DNA of 64,000 nt from Brasenia schreberi (taxonomy: Eukaryota > Streptophyta > Magnoliopsida > Nymphaeales > Cabombaceae), in the NCBI GenBank assembly GCA_036023115.1, contig JAYKKT010000089.1, positions 15,742,501-15,806,500 on the forward strand. The letters run 5' to 3'. Shown here one piece after another: positions 60,999 through 64,000 of this stretch. A program made the translations under genes and the position numbers. The notes beneath the pieces are model-generated. The model searched no databases and was not told the DNA's origin. It saw only the letters and a list, made by a program, of their open reading frames with translations. Position 1 is the first letter of the stretch. Every line of letters begins with the position of its first letter.

Positions 60999-61160
60999 CC
61001 ATATATATTACATATATACATGTAATAGAGGAAACTATATATATATAGTTATATACATATAAATATATAATGAAAAAAACTATACATATATACATGTAAT
61101 CGAAAATTTATATACTATATACTATATATATGAGCCACATATATATAGTATATATAATAA
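60740..61160. repeat. AT microsatellite with an exact 150-bp tandem duplication
   Basis: The block from ATGATCCATATATATTACAT to ATATGAGCCACAT occurs at 60,811-60,960 and again at 60,994-61,143, a 183-bp period. I saw no difference between the copies by eye. Variable AT runs separate them. Confidence 0.93.
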
Positions 61161-61193
61161 CAAACTATACACATATACATGTAACGGGAAGAA

Positions 61194-61415
61194 CTACAAC
61201 AACAATAACAACAACTAAGCCTTTTCTCGTACTAGACAGGGTCGACTACATGGATTCTTTGTTTCCACATAGCCTTATCATAATTTGTAGAATCCATGAT
61301 AAATAAGTACGACAAAATTTTACATTGGTTGTCGAAAGCCTAACACAACCCTCCTCCTTTATCCATGCTTGGGACAAGCCATGCAAGGGTGATCCCTTAC
61401 ATGGGCAAGGAGTTA
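61194..61415 (-). mobile_element. SINE-like RTE derivative, copy 2, 222 bp
   Basis: On the minus strand it begins AACTCCTTGCCCATGTAAGG, matching the exact 5' end of RTE copy B. It continues with the leader (AAAGGAGGAGGGTTGTGTTA), then jumps to the RTE 3' end (TGGAAACAAAGAATCCATGT; AAAAGGCTTAGTTGTTGTTA). The deletion joins copy B positions of about 29,990 and 33,041. The copy at 23,356-23,545 has the same join. It therefore carries both termini needed for mobilisation by an RTE, and no coding region. Confidence 0.85.
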
Positions 61416-61689
61416 ACAGAAAAAACGAATGTGTAAAAATCGTATTGGTACCCATATCGCACAAGACATGGATACATAATAATCGTACAGTTAAAATACT
61501 TTTTTCAATATTATAAAAATTCAAAATCATAAATATAAAAAAAAAAAAATTGAAATTAATCAACAAAAATAACATTAGAAAATACAATCAACATTAATGA
61601 TTAAACACAATCGAATCAACAAGCTTACGAAAGTTACAATTGTTAAACACTACAAAGTTACAAACTAAAACTAACATTATGGTTCAAAT

Positions 61690-62290
61690 TCTTTAGAATT
61701 GAGGTTATAGTTGATTTAATGCATGGTTGAACTCTAGGAGTAGTACTTGGGAAAAATGATTGTATTTCACTGTCTCTACCTCCTCTACTACCCCTCGTAA
61801 TCATCACAAGAGCATAAACTCTTACAACAAAACAAGAACCAACTCCATTGTTATTGTCTCTAGAACCTATACTTCTCTTTATCTCACCTGCTTGTCTCTG
61901 GAAATGTTTCCTCTTCCTCATCCATACCATGTATTTTTTCATCGTACATCACCCAAGAAGCATCTTCAAACTATTGAGACATATCTTAACTGTCTATTTT
62001 TGCTCTCCCTCTCCTCTTCATCATACATCTCCCTCTCAAGAAACATCTTCATATTGTTGAGACATCTCAACTGCCTATTTTTGCTCTCTCTCCTCTGTAA
62101 TCTTTTCCTCTCCTTTGTAACCTTTAAAGCCTCCAAAACTTTTTATACTTCATAGTTTTAAGCACCCGATGACAAATACTTGCATTTTTTGTGGTTCCTA
62201 TGGAAAATATTTTCATGCTTAACCTTATTACAAAATATGCACCTATCTTTCATACACACGGGTACACTACTTTCACGCTGGATTGGACCG
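61690..62290 (-). pseudogene. hAT-like transposase N-terminal relic
   Basis: On the minus strand there is a zinc-finger-like stretch near 62,200-62,280 (CIFCNKVKHENIFHRNHKKC). A charged linker follows, with two related segments about 105 bp apart (NRQLRCLNNMKMFLERE-like). Near 61,690-61,790 is SEIQSFFPSTTPRVQPCIKS, which resembles the LDSFF-----PG-QPTIKS motif before the catalytic core in plant DUF659-type hAT proteins. Frames are broken. Confidence 0.5.
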
Positions 62291-62957
62291 ATCAAATGCC
62301 ATCAAGCGGGAAAGAAATAAATGACCAAAAAAAAACTTTTGGAAGGTAAAGAATCTCAAAATCTATGAAAACATCAAATTTTTCAAGTGAAAAGTATGAT
62401 GAGAAAGGACTACCAATGGAAGAGAGTACATCTTTAATTTCTCAAAAGTCCTATAGATTTTTAAGAGTGTGAGAGAAAAACTTGAGATTTCTTCACGAAA
62501 TCAAGCAAATTAAAGATGAGAAAAGGTTTTGGGAGCAAAGACAAAAAGCAAGAAAAAGTTTGGTAGTAAGAACAACACCCGAAAACCCCATGTGTCTTGG
62601 GTCTATATATTAAAAAAATCAAAATTAACTTGTATGATACAATGTGATCCAACACCGTATCACACAATACAACTCGATAAATCCTCTAATGTCATACACT
62701 TATTTGTATCGTATTATCCTCACATCTGATACATGATAAACTTGTATTGTATCATACAATATAATACGATTTTTACAACATAAGAAAAAACTATACATAT
62801 ATACATATAATGAAAAAAACTATTCATATATATAGTATGTATATGCATGTAATTGAAAAACTATAATATATATATATATATATATTCATAGGTATAGGCT
62901 GGACCATATAAAATGTCACATTACCTACACAAACAAAGGAACTAAATTTTCATATGG

Positions 62958-63012
62958 CTATTTTTCATACTAGATGGGGCCGGGTACAAGAACTCTTTGT
63001 TTCTATAGAGCT
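62958..63012 (-). mobile_element. RTE 3'-end fragment
   Basis: ACTAGATGGGGCC and AAGAACTCTTTGTTTCTATAG match, in reverse, the end of RTE elements (GAAACAAAGAATCCATG to GACCCCGTCTAGT). It is only about 55 bp and diverged. Confidence 0.6.
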
Positions 63013-63180
63013 ATGTTATCAATAGCTTGCTATAGTGTTATAGCGAAACAAAAACCGCTATAGCATGGTAGCTATAACATGCATCCCTCCATGGTACTGT
63101 TAGCACCGTTACCACCGCTATAACGGCCTGTTATAGCAGTGTTAGCATACATAATCTATTTCGATCGGGTTGATCCCAAA
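63013..63180. repeat. CTATAG-rich repeat, possible DNA-element end
   Basis: Many GCTATAGC, GTTATAGC and CGCTATAAC words occur in both orientations. The pattern resembles subterminal repeats of a DNA transposon. No partner end is in the window. Confidence 0.4.
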
Positions 63181-63299
63181 CCAAATAGGTTAAAATAGTG
63201 TCTGTTGTATTCCTCCACGTCTCGCCTCTCTCTCCTGCCTCTCGCAGCTACTCTCTTTGCAGCCACAAGCGAGCAACAACCACTAACGACCACTGCCTC

Positions 63300-63460
63300 C
63301 GTTGTCTTCCTCCGCCGTAGGTAATCTCTCTCTCATTTTCTCTCTCTTTCTCGACCTCTATCGCCTTCTCTCTCGTTTTTTTTTCTCTCTTTCTCCGCTT
63401 TCTTCCGCCGCAGGTAAGCTCTTTCTCCCTTTCTCTCCTCTCTCTTTCTCTGGTTCCATC
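63300..63460 (+). repeat. Two CT-rich units with splice-donor-like starts
   Basis: TCCGCCGTAGGTAATCTCTC at 63,311 and TTCCGCCGCAGGTAAGCTCT at 63,403 each start a CT-rich unit, with a 93-bp period. This could be the 5' leader of a plus-strand gene or part of a repeat. No coding frame follows before the window ends. Confidence 0.45.
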
Positions 63461-64000
63461 ATCGTCCGCCTTTTCTTTTGTCTTGCTTACACGTACTTTG
63501 ATAATAGGATGATATCTTACTAATTAATAGGTTATTTATGGCAAGGAACTCAAAAGTATCTTAGGCAATAACGTAACAAATGGCGTGCTCATTCTCTTTG
63601 TTTTGATGTGAATGAAAGGAGATGCATTTGAACACCATTGTGCCTTTGGAACATCATATTTATATATGTTAAATTTCAGATTGCTATAAACATATATGGA
63701 ATATTTCAAAAAGAATAAGTCATTATGATCATTCTACTATTAAGCATTTCTTTTCAAATTTAATGACCTGGTTTTGATGGATGTGTAACTTATTCTTTCA
63801 ATTTTATTGCTTCTCTTGTCTTTGTGAATCTTCTCCATGGATTGCTATGTAACTTATTCTTCTATTTAATGTACTTGTTCCTGGATTTGTGCTCCTATAT
63901 ATGTACCTTAATATTTTCCTTTGTGGTAACATGATTATTGATTAGTATATTTGAACTATTTTTTTATGTTTATTGTTGGTTGGTTGTGGACAATTCTCGA
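63461..64000. other. No feature recognised
   Basis: AT-rich non-coding sequence to the window edge. If the CT-rich units at 63,300-63,460 are a gene leader, this would be its first intron. Nothing visible decides it. Confidence 0.35.

Larger units (their letters stand above)
59996..62785 (-). mobile_element. hAT-related element with TATCG-type ends, about 2.8 kb
   Basis: The left end CAATGTTATTTGTATCGCTC is followed by about 140 bp of GATACG and CGTATC words. The right end (62,630-62,785, read on minus as ATGTTGTAAAAATCGTAT and so on) has the same kind of words. In between is a minus-strand hAT-like transposase N-terminal relic (about 61,690-62,290), plus AT microsatellites, a tandem duplication and an RTE derivative inserted later. 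No core or C-terminal transposase domain was found, so it is a deletion derivative. Borders are approximate. Confidence 0.5.

Noticed and set aside
61760..62155. 131-codon plus-strand frame with Ser, Thr and Leu runs
   Set aside because: It is antisense to the hAT-like relic, which explains the sequence better.
57240..64000. Possible PX and PH exons of the PLD gene
   Set aside because: I searched the minus strand for the conserved PX/PH blocks and found none. They are presumed to lie outside the window.
1..64000. CRISPR arrays, tRNA or rRNA genes, bacterial-type operons
   Set aside because: None was seen. The direct repeats have no regular spacer pattern, and the sequence is plant nuclear DNA.

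Overview
The window is nuclear DNA of a flowering plant. It is AT-rich and repeat-dense, and it contains one recognisable host gene plus many decayed transposable elements. Plant origin is supported by a plant-type phospholipase D zeta, plant RTE-type LINEs with a TTG tail, Ty1-copia and Ty3-gypsy (chromovirus) elements, and plant hAT and MULE transposase relics. I cannot name the species.

Host gene: fourteen minus-strand exons between 57,239 and 28,021 join in one uninterrupted frame of 793 codons plus stop. They encode the catalytic and C-terminal parts of phospholipase D zeta, with both HKD motifs intact. The PX and PH part (about 300 residues in the family) was not found and probably lies beyond the right edge. 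The last four introns hold most of the transposon load. They are about 6.3, 12.1, 6.1 and 0.08 kb long, and the three large ones contain hAT, copia and several LINE insertions.

Layout: 1-2.4 kb, a direct duplication and a GA/CT-rich stretch. 2.9-6.8 kb, relics of a MULE-type transposase and a plant mobile domain. 7.1-11.7 kb, a decayed minus-strand copia element with a primer-binding site. 12.0-17.0 kb, a decayed plus-strand gypsy chromovirus followed by an LTR and a second primer-binding site. 17.9-21.0 kb, RTE copy A with a 17-bp target duplication. 21-23.3 kb, unidentified AT-rich repeats. 23.3-26.2 kb, a SINE-like RTE derivative and two convergent hAT relics forming an inverted repeat. 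28.0-57.2 kb, the PLD gene with RTE copies B, C and D, older RTE fragments, a reverse copia LTR, a plus-strand copia element, a TATCG-end DNA element and a second hAT family. 58.4-59.3 kb, a 903-bp TIR element with an exact 8-bp target duplication. 59.6-64 kb, AT microsatellites, a 2.8-kb hAT-related element with another RTE derivative inside it, and further repeats.

I see no gene cluster, CRISPR array or undescribed enzymatic system. The unusual material is in the repeats: a mosaic RTE copy, a two-copy deletion derivative of RTE with one shared junction, an inactivating RT-site change shared by two RTE copies, a long inverted repeat of hAT transposase sequence, and a DNA-element family with shared ends. 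Exon borders were read by eye from GT/AG sites and frame continuity. Element borders without target duplications are approximate.
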